Shown here: positions 1 to 10,509 of the stretch, one piece after another
Layout of the letters: every line of letters begins with the position of its first letter
Position numbering within the stretch: position 1 is the stretch's first letter
NCBI RefSeq assembly: GCF_036226365.1
Contig: NZ_CP108462.1
Location: forward strand, 7,162,501 to 7,226,500
Origin: Streptomyces sp. NBC_01262
GTDB taxonomy: Bacteria > Actinomycetota > Actinomycetes > Streptomycetales > Streptomycetaceae
DNA: 64,000 nucleotides
Direction: 5' to 3'
Translations under genes and position numbers: made by a program
Notes under the pieces: model-generated
What the model saw: only the letters and a program-made list of their open reading frames with translations
Database searches by the model: none
Told to the model about the DNA's origin: nothing

Positions 1-22
1 GGCGAAGAGCAAGCCCGGCAAC

Positions 23-427
23 GTGATCAGCTGCGAGGACGCTACGGCGCACCCGCTCCCGGACGGCAGAGACCGCTACACGATCAGCGAGGTGGCCGAG
101 GTCACCGGGCTCACCGCGCACACCCTGCGCTGGTACGAGCGGATCGGGCTGATGCCGCACGTCGACCGCTCGCACACCGGCCAGCGGCGGTTCACCAACC
201 GCGACCTCGACTGGCTGAACTTCGTAGGCAAGCTGCGGCTGACCGGGATGCCGGTCGCGGACATGGTCCGCTACGCCGAGCTGGTGCGGCTCGGTGACGA
301 CACGTACGACGACCGCCGGGCGCTGCTGGAGGGGACCCGGACCGACGTACTGCGCCGGATAGCGGAGCTCCAGGACACCCTCGCGGTCCTCGACCACAAG
401 ATCGACATTTATGCGGAAAGGGCCTGA
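23..427 (+). CDS. MerR family transcriptional regulator
   Basis: The product is a one-component DNA-binding regulator. An N-terminal MerR winged helix spans about residues 18-85, with the typical ISEVAEVTGLTAHTLRWYER helix-turn-helix followed by RRF and a predicted dimerisation coiled coil (about 90-130). No cysteine cluster or GyrI-like effector domain follows, so the inducer cannot be predicted. The GTG at 23 gives 134 aa, a normal length. The frame stays open to the window edge and no clear ribosome-binding site precedes the GTG, so the real start could lie outside the window. The stop is 4 nt before the aldo/keto reductase start, so the two are probably cotranscribed, and the regulator may control that enzyme (inference). 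Confidence 0.85.
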   Translation: MISCEDATAHPLPDGRDRYTISEVAEVTGLTAHTLRWYERIGLMPHVDRSHTGQRRFTNRDLDWLNFVGKLRLTGMPVADMVRYAELVRLGDDTYDDRRALLEGTRTDVLRRIAELQDTLAVLDHKIDIYAERA

Positions 428-431
428 CCCC

Positions 432-1448
<1,017 letters not shown>

Positions 1449-1451
1449 GCC

Positions 1452-2636
1452 CTAAGCCGTGCAAGCGGAGCCGCTCGCGCAGGTCACCGAGCCGTAGGCT
1501 CCGAGCGCTATACGCGTGAAGTTGGCCAGGCTGGCCGTGCCCTGCTGGAAGTACCCCGCGTGTCCCTGGGCGCCCGTGGCCGCGATGACGCGGGCGCCGA
1601 AGGCGCGGGAGACGGGGTCGGCGCCGTGGCCGAGGCCGGCGAATTCCAGGTGGGGGACGTCGCCGATCCAGTCGGTGGAGTCCCGGGTGGCCCAGACGCG
1701 CGCGGTGGTGTGCAGGTCGGCGGCGTGCTCGGCGCGCATGCCGGGGCTGCCGAAGACGGCCACGTCGGTGACCGAGGCCGGCAGGTGGGAGGCGGCCACG
1801 CCGCACAGCACGGAACCGTACGAGTGGCAGAAGAGCGAGACCTGCGAGCGCGCCGGGAGCGCGGCGAGCAGGGCGTTGAGCCGCTTGGCACCGGCCTCGG
1901 CCAGTTCGCCGGTGGAGGCGTCCAGGCCCACGCCGGAGGGCGTGGTGTAGTCGGCCCAGGCGATGACCGCGGTGTGCGCGGACGGCCGCACCGTCCGCTC
2001 GGCGGCGTACAGCGCGGACGCCATGCCGACCGGGGCCCGGTACTCCTCGACGGTGCGCTCGAAGCTCAGGACGTCGGTGTCCACACCGGGGACGATGACC
2101 GACACCCGGTCGGCCGCGGCGAGGTCGCCGAAGACCTCGGCCACCCGGCCGCGCCCGGTGGGGTCGAAGGCGAGGATCTGCCGGTCGCCGCTCAGCAGCG
2201 AGGCGTAGCGCTCGGCGCGGCCGGCCGCGTCCTGGCGGCCCTCGAAGGTCAGCAGGTCGCTGTGCGAGCGCTGGGCCTCCCGTAGCTCGGCCGTCGCGAG
2301 CGCGTGGCGGTTCGCCGCGTAGCGCAGGGCGACCGGCGCGCCGTTGAGGTTCCCCACGACCAGCGGGTACCGCACGGCGAGCCGCTGGCGCTGGGCCGGT
2401 GAGAGCGTGGCGAAGAAGTGCGCGACGGCGTCAGCGCCGGCCTCCGGTTTCGGCAGGCTTCGGCCCCCGACCGAGTCCTTGAGCCAGGCCGTCAGAGCGG
2501 TGGCTCTCGGGTCGGAACCGGCCCTCGAACTGTGCAGGGCCGTCCATCCGGTGGTCGCCAGCATGACGAACACCACGGCCAGCGCCAGCAGGGCACGCAG
2601 GGAGGGCGAGCTGAAGCGCTCGTCGACAAAGCCCAA
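1452..2636 (-). CDS. membrane-anchored alpha/beta hydrolase (DUF1023 type)
   Basis: The protein resembles the DUF1023 alpha/beta hydrolases of actinobacteria. A single hydrophobic N-terminal segment (ALLALAVVFVMLATTG) probably serves as signal anchor and places the enzyme outside the cytoplasm. The nucleophile elbow is FCHSYGSV, a G-x-S-x-G variant with His at the first position. An aspartate in FGSPGM surroundings and a C-terminal histidine in GLGHGADP are candidates for the triad. The TTG at 2636 has GAGGCGG upstream and gives 394 aa; an in-frame ATG at 2771 would add an unlikely Arg/Pro-rich extension. It converges on the aldo/keto reductase with 3 nt between stops. Substrate unknown. Confidence 0.8.
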   Translation of the reverse strand: MGFVDERFSSPSLRALLALAVVFVMLATTGWTALHSSRAGSDPRATALTAWLKDSVGGRSLPKPEAGADAVAHFFATLSPAQRQRLAVRYPLVVGNLNGAPVALRYAANRHALATAELREAQRSHSDLLTFEGRQDAAGRAERYASLLSGDRQILAFDPTGRGRVAEVFGDLAAADRVSVIVPGVDTDVLSFERTVEEYRAPVGMASALYAAERTVRPSAHTAVIAWADYTTPSGVGLDASTGELAEAGAKRLNALLAALPARSQVSLFCHSYGSVLCGVAASHLPASVTDVAVFGSPGMRAEHAADLHTTARVWATRDSTDWIGDVPHLEFAGLGHGADPVSRAFGARVIAATGAQGHAGYFQQGTASLANFTRIALGAYGSVTCASGSACTA

Positions 2637-2994
2637 GGATTTCCGCCTCGCGTTGTGATGTGGGGGTGTCCGTCCAGGAGGTACGAGGCCCAACGAGGCC
2701 GCTCCCCGGAGGAAACGCGTACCGGCCAGCGTAAGAGACGCGGAGGCCCTCCCGGCCCGGGGGTGACCCAAGTCACGTTTGAAACGGTGCGATTCCGCCC
2801 ACTCGTTCGGGGGATGGCTCCTGGCGCCGCTGCGGGTGGTAATGGGGTGCCGTCGGGGCTTTCGACGCGGTCCGGCCAGGCCTCGTTTGTCAATTCCCTA
2901 TCAGGATGAAAGCGGTTGAACCCCCTTTTCCCGGGCGGGGTGGGACGGCGAAGCTGATCACGTACCTGAGAACCACAACGGGGAGTGATCCACC

Positions 2995-3366
2995 ATGCGT
3001 CACGTTCTGAACGCCGCCACCGCCGCCGTCCTCGTCCTCGCCGCCGCGGCCCCGGCCGCTGCGGCCCCTGCCCCCGCCTCCGCCTCCGGGGACTGCTCGC
3101 CCGGTGAGCTGTGCCTGTGGGCGAAGCCCGGTTACGGCGGTTCCCGTACGGTCCACGAGCTGGCCGACACCGACGTCAATTCCTGCGTCCCGCTGCCCGA
3201 GGGGACCACCGCGAAGTCCTTCGTCAACCGGACCAGGAAGCTCGTGACGACCTACCAGAGCCGCGAGTGCGCCACGGAAGGAGACTTCGTGACCTTCCCA
3301 TCGGGCACCTGGGTGCCGGAGTCCCGGCACACGATCCGGGCGTTCCAGATTGTCGACCAGAGTTAG
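2995..3366 (+). CDS. small secreted peptidase inhibitor I36-like protein
   Basis: This is a 123-residue secreted protein. It has a Sec signal peptide (about residues 1-28, Ala-rich core ending near APAPASA) and one domain with paired cysteines (CSPGELCLW, NSCVPL, SRECAT). The CLW followed by a Gly-rich turn is the beta/gamma-crystallin-like pattern of the peptidase inhibitor I36 (SMPI) family found across Streptomyces. It could inhibit extracellular metalloproteases, but many family members are uncharacterised. The ATG at 2995 is preceded by GGGGAG at good spacing. Confidence 0.72.
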   Translation: MRHVLNAATAAVLVLAAAAPAAAAPAPASASGDCSPGELCLWAKPGYGGSRTVHELADTDVNSCVPLPEGTTAKSFVNRTRKLVTTYQSRECATEGDFVTFPSGTWVPESRHTIRAFQIVDQS

Positions 3367-3408
3367 GGGCAAACGAACTGGTGACCCTTTGACACCCAAG
3401 GAGGTGCC

Positions 3409-3660
3409 ATGCCGGCCCGCCCGCCCACCAGTACCCGTTCCGCCACCGGAACCCTGGCCATCGTCGGAATGATCTGCGCACTCGCCGGATTCTTCGTCCT
3501 CGGCATCGTGCTCGGCCCGATCGCCGTCTTCTGCGGCTGGCTCGGCATGAGGCGCGGCGGCACGAGCGGCCGCAAGCCGATCCCGGCCGTCGTCGCGCTG
3601 GTCCTGGGCGCGATCGACACGCTCATAGCACTGCTCTGGCTCACGAACGCCGGCTGGTAG
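3409..3660 (+). CDS. small DUF4190-like membrane protein
   Basis: This is an 83-residue protein with two predicted transmembrane helices: GTLAIVGMICALAGFFVLGI plus the following segment, and a C-terminal AVVALVLGAIDTLIALLWL. The G-x-G-rich helices joined by GWLGMRRG match the DUF4190 pattern (small actinobacterial membrane proteins of unknown role). A strong AAGGAGGTG ribosome-binding site precedes the ATG. It is followed directly by a long terminator hairpin. Confidence 0.7.
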   Translation: MPARPPTSTRSATGTLAIVGMICALAGFFVLGIVLGPIAVFCGWLGMRRGGTSGRKPIPAVVALVLGAIDTLIALLWLTNAGW

Positions 3661-3665
3661 CAAGA

Positions 3666-3708
3666 ACGGCCGGGCCCCCGCCGCGTGGTGCGTCGGGGGC
3701 CCGGCCGT
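3666..3708. terminator. bidirectional terminator between DUF4190 gene and aceE
   Basis: A perfect 15-bp inverted repeat, ACGGCCGGGCCCCCG (3666-3680) and its complement (3694-3708), is separated by 13 nt. It lies between the convergent small membrane protein gene and aceE and has no T-run, as is usual for Streptomyces terminators. Confidence 0.85.
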
Positions 3709-3730
3709 GGCTTACCGCAGTTGGTGACGA

Positions 3731-6463
3731 CTACGCGTCGCCACCGGCCGCGCCGGGGTGCGCCGCGGAGACGTCGAGCAGCTGGTATCGGTCGATCGCC
3801 TGCTTGAGCACGGACCGGTCGATCTTGCCGTCCTTGGCGAGCTCGGTGAGGACGCCGAGGACCACCGACTGCGCGTCGATGTGGAAGAAGCGCCGGGCCG
3901 CGCCACGGGTGTCCGCGAAGCCGAAGCCGTCCGCCCCGAGGGACTGGTAGGGGCCGGGGACCCAGCGGGAGATCTGGTCGGGGACGGCCCGCATCCAGTC
4001 GGAGACGGCGACGAAGGGACCTTCGGAGCCCGCGAGCTTGCGCGTGACGTAGGGCACACGCTGCTCCTCCTCCGGGTGGAGGAGGTTGTGGGTCTCGGTC
4101 TCGACGGCGTCGCGCCGCAGCTCGTTCCAGGAGGTGGCGGACCAGACGTCGGCCCGTACGTTCCAGTCCTCGGCGAGGATCTTCTGCGCCTCCAGGGCCC
4201 ACGGCACCGCCACGCCCGACGCGAGGATCTGCGCGGGGATGGATCCGGCGTCGCCGGTGCGGTACTTGTAGATGCCCTTGAGGATGCCCTCGGCGTCGAC
4301 GTCGGCCGGCTCCGCGGGGTGCACGATCGGCTCGTTGTAGACAGTCATGTAGTAGAAGATGTCCTCGGCGTTCTCGCCGTACATCCTCCGCAGACCGTCC
4401 TTGACGATGTGCGCGATCTCGAACCCGAAGGCGGGGTCGTAGGCGACGACCGCCGGGTTGGTCGAGGCGAGCAGGTGCGAGTGGCCGTCGGCGTGCTGGA
4501 GACCCTCACCGGTCAGGGTGGTACGGCCCGCCGTGGCGCCGAGCACGAAGCCGCGCGCGAGCTGGTCGCCCATCTGCCAGAACTGGTCGCCCGTGCGCTG
4601 GAAGCCGAACATCGAGTAGAAGACGTAGATCGGGATCAGCGGCTCGCCGTGGGTGGCGTACGCGGAGCCCGCGGCGATCAGCGAGGCCGTACAGCCGGCC
4701 TCGGAGATGCCGTCGTGCAGCATCTGACCGGTCGGGGACTCCTTGTACGCCAGGAGCAGATCGCGGTCCACGGCCTCGTACTGCTGGCCGAGCGGGTTGT
4801 AGATCTTGGCGGACGGGAAGAGCGAGTCCATGCCGAAGGTGCGGTACTCGTCGGGGGCGATCGGCACGAAGCGCTTGCCGATCTCCTTGTCCCGCATGAG
4901 GTCCTTGAGCAGCCGGACGAAGGCCATGGTGGTGGCGATCGCCTGGGTGCCGGAGCCCTTCTTGGTGGCGGCGTAGGCCTTCTCGTCCGGGAGGTTGAGG
5001 GGCTTGGCACGCACCACGCGGGTGGGGACATAGCCGCCGAGGCCGGCGCGGCGGTCGTGCATGTACTGGATTTCCTCGGACTTCGCGCCCGGGTGGTAGT
5101 AGGGCGGGTAGCCCTCTTCGAGCTGCTTGTCCGTGATGGGGATGTGCAGCCGGTCCCGGAAGCGCTTGAGGTCGTCGGTGGTGAGCTTCTTCATCTGGTG
5201 GGTCGCGTTGCGGCCCTCGAAGTTCGGCCCGAGGGTCCAGCCCTTGACGGTCTGGGCCAGGATGACGGTCGGCTGGCCCTTGTGCTCCTTGGCCGCCTTG
5301 TACGCCGCGTAGATCTTCTTGTGGTCGTGACCGCCGCGGCCCAGGTGCAGGATCTGGTCGTCGCTGAGGCCCTCGACCATGCCGCGCAGCCGCTGGTCGT
5401 CGCCGAAGAAGTGCTGGCGGATGTACGCGCCGGTCTCGGTGGCGTACGTCTGGAACTGGCCGTCGGGCGTGGTGTTGAGCTTGTTGACCAGCACGCCGTC
5501 GCGGTCCTGGGCGAGCAGCGGGTCCCAGCTGCGGTCCCAGATGAGCTTGATGACATTCCAGCCGGCGCCCCGGAACTGGGACTCCAGCTCCTGGATGATC
5601 TTGCCGTTGCCGCGCACCGGGCCGTCGAGCCGCTGGAGGTTGCAGTTGACGACGAAGGTGAGGTTGTCCAGGCCCTCGCGGGCGGCCAGGGAGAGCTGGC
5701 CGAGGGACTCGGGCTCGTCCATCTCGCCGTCGCCGAGGTAGGCCCACACATGCGAGGCGGAGGTGTCGGCGATGCCGCGCGCCTGCATGTAGCGGTTCAT
5801 CCGGGCCTGGTAGATCGCCCCGAGGGGGCCGAGGCCCATGGAGACGGTCGGGAACTCCCAGAAGTCCGGCATGAGGCGCGGGTGGGGGTACGAGGACAGG
5901 CCGTAGGGGGCCTTGGACTTCTCCTGCCGGAAGGCGTCGAGCTGCTGCTCGCTCAGCCGGTCCAGGAGGAACGCGCGGGCGTAGACGCCCGGCGAGGCGT
6001 GCCCCTGGAAGAAGATCTGGTCGCCGCCGTCGCCGCCGTCCTTGCCCCGGAAGAAGTGGTTGAAGCCCACGTCGTACAGGGAGGCGGAGGAGGCGAACGT
6101 GGCGATGTGGCCGCCGACGCCGATACCGGGCCGCTGAGCACGGGACACCATGACCGCCGCGTTCCAGCGGGTCGCGTTCAGGACCTTGCGCTCGATCTCC
6201 TCGTTGCCGGGGAAGAACGGCTCGTCCTTGGTCGCGATGGTGTTCACGTAGTCCGTGCTGCGCATCTCGGGCACGGCCACACGCTTTTCGCGGGCGCGCT
6301 CGATGAGGCGCAGCATCAGGTAGCGGGCGCGCTCGCGTCCGCGCTCGTCGATAGCGGCGTCAAGCGAGTCGAGCCATTCCGCCGTCTCCTCGGGATCGAA
6401 ATCCGGGACCTGGCTGGGAAGGCCACCAATGATGATCGGGTTGCGATCGGATCCGGAAGCCAC
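3731..6463 (-). CDS. aceE: pyruvate dehydrogenase E1 component, homodimeric
   Basis: This is the thiamine-diphosphate-dependent E1 subunit, which decarboxylates pyruvate and reductively acetylates the lipoyl domain of E2, feeding glycolysis into the TCA cycle. At 910 aa it has the full length of the homodimeric AceE type. The ThDP/Mg motif is visible as [12 protein letters not shown] followed about 30 residues later by [10 protein letters not shown]. The remaining transketolase-like domains (central pyrimidine-binding with [11 protein letters not shown], and the C-terminal domain) are intact. The ATG at 6463 starts [10 protein letters not shown]. No E2 or E3 gene is adjacent, as is usual in Streptomyces, so it is transcribed alone from the 420-bp upstream gap. 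Confidence 0.97.
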   Translation of the reverse strand: MASGSDRNPIIIGGLPSQVPDFDPEETAEWLDSLDAAIDERGRERARYLMLRLIERAREKRVAVPEMRSTDYVNTIATKDEPFFPGNEEIERKVLNATRWNAAVMVSRAQRPGIGVGGHIATFASSASLYDVGFNHFFRGKDGGDGGDQIFFQGHASPGVYARAFLLDRLSEQQLDAFRQEKSKAPYGLSSYPHPRLMPDFWEFPTVSMGLGPLGAIYQARMNRYMQARGIADTSASHVWAYLGDGEMDEPESLGQLSLAAREGLDNLTFVVNCNLQRLDGPVRGNGKIIQELESQFRGAGWNVIKLIWDRSWDPLLAQDRDGVLVNKLNTTPDGQFQTYATETGAYIRQHFFGDDQRLRGMVEGLSDDQILHLGRGGHDHKKIYAAYKAAKEHKGQPTVILAQTVKGWTLGPNFEGRNATHQMKKLTTDDLKRFRDRLHIPITDKQLEEGYPPYYHPGAKSEEIQYMHDRRAGLGGYVPTRVVRAKPLNLPDEKAYAATKKGSGTQAIATTMAFVRLLKDLMRDKEIGKRFVPIAPDEYRTFGMDSLFPSAKIYNPLGQQYEAVDRDLLLAYKESPTGQMLHDGISEAGCTASLIAAGSAYATHGEPLIPIYVFYSMFGFQRTGDQFWQMGDQLARGFVLGATAGRTTLTGEGLQHADGHSHLLASTNPAVVAYDPAFGFEIAHIVKDGLRRMYGENAEDIFYYMTVYNEPIVHPAEPADVDAEGILKGIYKYRTGDAGSIPAQILASGVAVPWALEAQKILAEDWNVRADVWSATSWNELRRDAVETETHNLLHPEEEQRVPYVTRKLAGSEGPFVAVSDWMRAVPDQISRWVPGPYQSLGADGFGFADTRGAARRFFHIDAQSVVLGVLTELAKDGKIDRSVLKQAIDRYQLLDVSAAHPGAAGGDA

Positions 6464-6885
6464 GCTGTTCCTTCGCTACTAGGTCTTGCTCTGCTGGGTC
6501 GCGCCGCCTCCATCGTGTACCGCGTCACTCGAAATCGTCATCTCTACTGAGCGGTAACAGCCACGTACTGAGACAGACCCCTTACAGGGTCCTCGGTGCC
6601 CCTTGCGTGGCGCTGGTGAGCCGGTCGGCCCGGGGCCCGGTGTGGCCAGGCCTCACCGAACTTTACGCCCAGTCGGACGTACGACCGACCCTGGGACTGA
6701 TTCGTGGCGAACCCTGGCAAACCGCCGTGATCTGCGTCACGATTCAAGGTGCGGGTTGCGGTGACACGTCAACGTATGGGCGTGATGGGTGGTCGGGTAC
6801 TTGCGCGATCCGCCGCGCCCGTGTGGACTACCGCCAATAACCCGCGCAGTGGCGGGAAGGTATCCCCCATGACAGGAGGCAAAAC
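6464..6885. promoter_or_regulatory. divergent aceE / DUF3052 intergenic region
   Basis: This 422-bp gap separates divergent aceE and the DUF3052 gene, so both promoters must lie here. No convincing gene is present. The most regular element is the imperfect 18-bp palindrome GTCGGACGTACGACCGAC at 6672-6689, which could be an operator. CAGGAGGC at 6874-6881 is the ribosome-binding site for the GTG at 6886. I cannot place -35/-10 boxes with confidence. Confidence 0.5.
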
Positions 6886-7326
6886 GTGAGCGCGACCGCG
6901 GACCACGCGGAGGAGCGGACCAACCCGGCTGGCCGGCTTGGTTTCGAGCCCGGACAGGTGGTCCAGGAGCTGGGTTACGACGATGACGTCGACCAGGAGC
7001 TCCGCGAGGGTATCGAGGAGATCACGGGCGAAGAGCTCGCTGACGAGGACTACGACGACGTTGTTGACGCCGTCATTCTGTGGTTCCGCGACGACGACGG
7101 CGACCTGACCGACGCCCTGGTCGACGCCACGTCCGCCGTCGACGACGGTGCCCAGATCTGGCTCATGACCCCGAAGACCGGCCGCGACGGACACGTCGAG
7201 CCGAGTGACATCGGAGAGGCCGCGCAGACCGCCGGCCTGGCTCAGACGAGCAGCCTCAATGTGACCAAGGACTGGACCGCCAGCCGCCTGGTCACCCCCA
7301 AGACGGCTCGGGCGGGCAAAAAGTAG
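6886..7326 (+). CDS. DUF3052 family protein
   Basis: This is an acidic cytosolic protein of 146 aa matching the actinobacterial DUF3052 family, which commonly sits beside aceE. It has an N-terminal acidic stretch ([20 protein letters not shown], about residues 31-50) and a C-terminal basic tail (PKTARAGKK). No catalytic motif is recognisable. The GTG at 6886 has an excellent AGGAGG site 6 nt upstream. A strong terminator follows at 7352-7387. Function is unknown; the conserved pairing with pyruvate dehydrogenase E1 suggests a role connected with central carbon metabolism (inference). Confidence 0.85.
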   Translation: MSATADHAEERTNPAGRLGFEPGQVVQELGYDDDVDQELREGIEEITGEELADEDYDDVVDAVILWFRDDDGDLTDALVDATSAVDDGAQIWLMTPKTGRDGHVEPSDIGEAAQTAGLAQTSSLNVTKDWTASRLVTPKTARAGKK

Positions 7327-7351
7327 GCTCCGCCCCGCACCGATGGACAAA

Positions 7352-7387
7352 CGCGCCCCCGACGGCCTCCCGACCGTCGGGGGCGCG
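7352..7387 (+). terminator. Rho-independent-type terminator after DUF3052 gene
   Basis: A perfect 14-bp stem CGCGCCCCCGACGG (7352-7365) pairs with 7374-7387 across an 8-nt loop, starting 25 nt after the stop codon. Confidence 0.85.
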
Positions 7388-7463
7388 CTGTGTCGCGCCC
7401 GGGGCCGGTGGCAGACTGGCTGCGCCCGACGGGCCCCGGCCCCGTCACCAGAAAGGTGTTCCC

Positions 7464-7922
7464 ATGACGATCGCCGTAGGCGACAAGGCTCCGGACTTCG
7501 AGCTGAAGAACCAGCACGGCCAGACCGTTCGGCTCGCCGACTTCCGCGGCGAGAAGAACGTCGTACTGCTGTTCTATCCCTTCGCCTTCACCGGTGTCTG
7601 CACGGGTGAGCTGTGCGCCCTGCGCGACGAGCTGCCCAGCTTCCAGAACGACGACGTGCAGCTGCTCGCGGTCTCCAACGACTCGCCGTTCACCCTGCGG
7701 GTCTTCGCCGAGAAGGAGGGCCTGGACTACCCGCTGCTCTCCGACTTCTGGCCGCACGGCGAGGCCTCGCGCGCCTACGGCGTCTTCGCCGAGGACAAGG
7801 GCTGCGCGGTGCGCGGCACCTTCGTCATCGACAAGGAGGGCGTGGTCCGCTGGACCATCGTCAACGGGCTGCCGGACGCCCGTGACCTGAGCGAGTACGC
7901 CAAGGCTCTCCAAGCGCTGTAA
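7464..7922 (+). CDS. AhpE-type peroxiredoxin
   Basis: This thiol peroxidase reduces hydroperoxides in the cytosol, probably with mycothiol- or mycoredoxin-dependent recycling as in actinobacteria. At 152 aa it is full length. The peroxidatic cysteine lies in [19 protein letters not shown]; the first Cys of this stretch follows the conserved P-x-x-x-T/S-x-x-C pattern. A second Cys four residues later and a third in KGCAVRG could act as resolving residues. An AGAAAGG ribosome-binding site precedes the ATG. The last codons and stop lie in a 12-bp tandem repeat. Its position before the Ter genes fits a stress-response neighbourhood. Confidence 0.93.
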   Translation: MTIAVGDKAPDFELKNQHGQTVRLADFRGEKNVVLLFYPFAFTGVCTGELCALRDELPSFQNDDVQLLAVSNDSPFTLRVFAEKEGLDYPLLSDFWPHGEASRAYGVFAEDKGCAVRGTFVIDKEGVVRWTIVNGLPDARDLSEYAKALQAL

Positions 7923-7946
7923 GAAGCGCTGTAAGAAGCCCTGTAA
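7911..7946 (+). repeat. triple 12-bp tandem repeat spanning the peroxiredoxin stop
   Basis: Three near-identical 12-bp units (CAAGCGCTGTAA, GAAGCGCTGTAA, GAAGCCCTGTAA) run head to tail. Each ends with an in-frame TAA, so the gene has three consecutive in-frame stop codons spaced four codons apart. Confidence 0.9.
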
Positions 7947-7980
7947 CAGGCGGGAACCGCTCACTAGGCTCAGCGCGTTG

Positions 7981-7999
7981 ATCCGGTTGAACACCGGAT
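7981..7999. promoter_or_regulatory. inverted repeat upstream of first terD
   Basis: ATCCGGT-TGAAC-ACCGGAT is a perfect 7-bp inverted repeat with a 5-nt spacer, 33 bp before the GTG of the first TerD gene. It could be an operator or a leader hairpin. No known regulator motif is recognised. Confidence 0.4.
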
Positions 8000-8031
8000 G
8001 GAACCGGCAATGCGAACAATCGGGAGGACCC

Positions 8032-8607
8032 GTGGGAGTCAGCCTCAGCAAGGGTGGCAACGTATCGCTGACGAAGGAGGCCCCCAACCTGACGGCCGTC
8101 ATCGTCGGCCTCGGCTGGGATGCCCGCACGACCACGGGCACGGACTTCGACCTCGACGCCAGCGCGCTGCTCGCGGGCACCGAGGGCAAGGTCATCTCCG
8201 ACCAGCACTTCGTGTTCTTCAACAACCTCAAGAGCCCCGACGGCTCCGTCGAGCACACCGGTGACAACACCACCGGTGAGGGCGAGGGCGACGACGAGGC
8301 GATCAAGGTGAATCTGGCCGGGGTCCCCGCCCAGGTCGCCAAGATCGTGTTCCCGGTGTCGATCTACGAGGCCGAGGCCCGTCAGCAGTCCTTCGGCCAG
8401 GTCCGCAACGCGTACATCCGCGTGGTGAACCAGGCCGACAACAAGGAGCTGGCCCGCTACGACCTCACCGAGGACGCCTCCACCGAGACCGCGATGGTCT
8501 TCGGCGAGCTCTACCGCCACGGCGCGGAGTGGAAGTTCCGGGCCATCGGGCAGGGCTACGCGTCCGGTCTGCGCGGCATCGCGCAGGACTTCGGCGTCAA
8601 CGTCTGA
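8032..8607 (+). CDS. terD: TerD family protein (first copy)
   Basis: This is a cytosolic calcium-binding stress protein of the TerD family, 191 aa. The hallmark motifs are intact: [19 protein letters not shown] near residues 27-45, and the acidic loop of the [15 protein letters not shown] stretch that coordinates Ca2+. The C-terminus ends with the usual [14 protein letters not shown]. The GTG at 8032 is chosen because GGGAGG lies 6 nt upstream and the product then starts [13 protein letters not shown] like its paralogue. TerD proteins are linked to tellurite and metal tolerance and to differentiation in Streptomyces. It probably starts an operon with the next TerD and TerC genes. Confidence 0.95.
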   Translation: MGVSLSKGGNVSLTKEAPNLTAVIVGLGWDARTTTGTDFDLDASALLAGTEGKVISDQHFVFFNNLKSPDGSVEHTGDNTTGEGEGDDEAIKVNLAGVPAQVAKIVFPVSIYEAEARQQSFGQVRNAYIRVVNQADNKELARYDLTEDASTETAMVFGELYRHGAEWKFRAIGQGYASGLRGIAQDFGVNV

Positions 8608-8672
8608 TTCACCCGTACGGTGCCGCGCGCCCGGCGCGGTGCCGTACGCCAGCCGGGGAGGAAACAGAGGAC

Positions 8673-9248
8673 ATGGGCGTCACGCTCGCCAAGGGGGGCA
8701 ATGTCTCCCTCACCAAGGCCGCACCCAATCTCACCCAGGTGATGATCGGACTCGGCTGGGACGCGCGCTCCACCACCGGAGCCGACTTCGATCTCGACGC
8801 CAGCGCCCTGCTGTGCGCCTCCGGGCGGGTGCTCGGCGACGAGTACTTCGTCTTCTACAACAACCTCAAGAGCCCCGACGGCTCGGTCGAGCACACCGGC
8901 GACAACCTCACGGGTGACGGCGAGGGCGACGACGAGTCGATCCTGGTCGACCTCAGCCAGGTGCCGGCTGGCGTCGACAAGATCGTCTTTCCGGTCTCGA
9001 TCCATGAGGCCGACAGCCGCGGCCAGACCTTCGGCCAGGTCAGCAACGCCTTCATCCGGGTGGTCAACCAGGCCGACCAGGCCGAACTGGCGCGCTACGA
9101 CCTCTCCGAGGACGCTTCGACGGAGACCGCGATGATCTTCGGCGAGCTCTACCGCTACAACGGCGAGTGGAAGTTCCGTGCAGTCGGTCAGGGGTACGCG
9201 TCGGGGCTGCGAGGCATCGCCCTAGACTTCGGGGTCAACGTTTCGTAA
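8673..9248 (+). CDS. terD: TerD family protein (second copy)
   Basis: This is a close paralogue of the preceding gene with identical length (191 aa) and collinear sequence, so it looks like a tandem duplication. It starts [15 protein letters not shown] and has [10 protein letters not shown] and an [13 protein letters not shown] Ca2+ loop. The ATG at 8673 lies 65 bp after the first copy's stop, behind GGGGAGG. The main differences are a one-residue shortening after DASALL and scattered substitutions on the surface. Its role is presumably the same Ca2+/metal stress function, with possible heteromer formation (inference). Confidence 0.95.
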   Translation: MGVTLAKGGNVSLTKAAPNLTQVMIGLGWDARSTTGADFDLDASALLCASGRVLGDEYFVFYNNLKSPDGSVEHTGDNLTGDGEGDDESILVDLSQVPAGVDKIVFPVSIHEADSRGQTFGQVSNAFIRVVNQADQAELARYDLSEDASTETAMIFGELYRYNGEWKFRAVGQGYASGLRGIALDFGVNVS

Positions 9249-9278
9249 AGCCGCAACCGCAATGGGAATGGGTTACCA

Positions 9279-10418
9279 GTGCTCCTGAGAACATTCGGCT
9301 GGTCGTTCGGCATCACAGCCGCCGGCCTGGCCCTGGCCGGCGTCCTCTGGGGCGCTGAGGGGCTCGCCATCGTGGCGATCCTCTCCGTACTGGAGATCTC
9401 GCTCTCCTTCGACAACGCCGTGATCAACGCGGGCATCCTGCGGAAGATGAACGCCTACTGGCAGAAGATCTTCCTGACCGTCGGTGTTCTGATCGCCGTC
9501 TTCGGCATGCGGCTGGTCTTCCCCGTCGTGATCGTCGCGATCACCGCGAAGCTCAGCCCGTGGGAGGCCGTGCAGCTCGCGATCAATGACAAGGATCAGT
9601 ACGAGAGCCTGGTCACCAGCGCCCACCCGGCGATCGCCGCCTTCGGTGGCATCTTCCTGCTGATGATCTTCCTCGACTTCATCTTCGAGGAGCGCGAGCA
9701 CCAGTGGCTCTCCTGGCTGGAGAAGCCGCTCGCCAAGCTGGGCAAGCTGGACATGCTCTCGGTCGTCATCGCGCTGACCGCGCTGCTGGTCACCTCCATG
9801 ACCTTCGCCACCGACGTGGCCCACGGCGGCGGTGACAAGAGCGCCACGGTGCTGTTGTCCGGCGTCGCGGGCCTGATCACCTACCTGGTCGTGGGCGGCA
9901 TCTCCGGCTACTTCGAGGACCGCCTGGAAGAGGGCGAGGAGGAGGCCGACGAGTCGGTCGCCGAGATCGCCAAGGGTGGCGGCACGAGCCCGGGCGCCTC
10001 CGCCGTGGGCCTGGCCGGCAAGGCCGCGTTCTTCATGTTCCTCTACCTGGAGGTCATCGACGCGTCCTTCTCCTTCGACGGTGTCATCGGCGCCTTCGCG
10101 ATCACCAACGACATCTTCGAGATGGCGCTCGGTCTCGGCATCGGCGCGATGTACATCCGGTCGCTCACCGTCTACCTGGTCCGCCAGGGCACCCTGGACG
10201 ACTACGTGTACCTGGAGCACGGCGCGCACTACGCGATCGGCGCCCTGGCGGGCATTCTCCTGGTCACCATCAAGTTCGAGATCAACGAGGTCATCACCGG
10301 CCTCGTCGGTGTCCTCCTGATCGGCGCTTCCTACTGGTCGTCGGTGGTGCGAAACCGGCGTGAAGGGGAAAGCTCAGGACAGGCGAACGACAAGGCGGAA
10401 GTCACTTCGGGAGTCTGA
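9279..10418 (+). CDS. TerC/DUF475 family integral membrane protein
   Basis: This is a 379-aa polytopic membrane protein of the TerC superfamily (DUF475 type). The signature acidic motifs are in helices: SLSFDNAVINA near residue 45 and SFSFDGVIGAF near residue 267, with further acidic residues in FLDFIFEE. About eight to nine hydrophobic segments are visible. A cytoplasmic acidic loop (EDRLEEGEEEADES) lies mid-protein. TerC proteins are proposed metal-ion transporters that interact with TerD-type proteins. A GTG start 30 bp after the second terD supports cotranscription. A terminator follows at 10452-10482. Confidence 0.93.
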   Translation: MLLRTFGWSFGITAAGLALAGVLWGAEGLAIVAILSVLEISLSFDNAVINAGILRKMNAYWQKIFLTVGVLIAVFGMRLVFPVVIVAITAKLSPWEAVQLAINDKDQYESLVTSAHPAIAAFGGIFLLMIFLDFIFEEREHQWLSWLEKPLAKLGKLDMLSVVIALTALLVTSMTFATDVAHGGGDKSATVLLSGVAGLITYLVVGGISGYFEDRLEEGEEEADESVAEIAKGGGTSPGASAVGLAGKAAFFMFLYLEVIDASFSFDGVIGAFAITNDIFEMALGLGIGAMYIRSLTVYLVRQGTLDDYVYLEHGAHYAIGALAGILLVTIKFEINEVITGLVGVLLIGASYWSSVVRNRREGESSGQANDKAEVTSGV

Positions 10419-10451
10419 TCCGGAGTCTGGGATTCCGATCGGGCAGACTCG

Positions 10452-10482
10452 CCGCCCCCTGCCGACGACCGGCAGGGGGCGG
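10452..10482 (+). terminator. terminator after terC-like gene
   Basis: A perfect 13-bp stem CCGCCCCCTGCCG (10452-10464) pairs with 10470-10482 across a 5-nt loop. Confidence 0.8.
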
Positions 10483-10509
10483 TTCGCGTCCAGGGGAGGG
10501 TGGAACGGT

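Noticed and set aside
1-22. Extension of the MerR gene before the GTG at 23
   Set aside because: The frame is open but there are only 21 bases and no start codon; the true start cannot be decided from this window.
3758-6550. Very long open frame on the plus strand antisense to aceE (about 930 codons)
   Set aside because: It is the complement of a highly conserved gene; GC-rich third positions keep antisense frames open. The translation is Val/Gly/Asp-rich with no recognisable motif.
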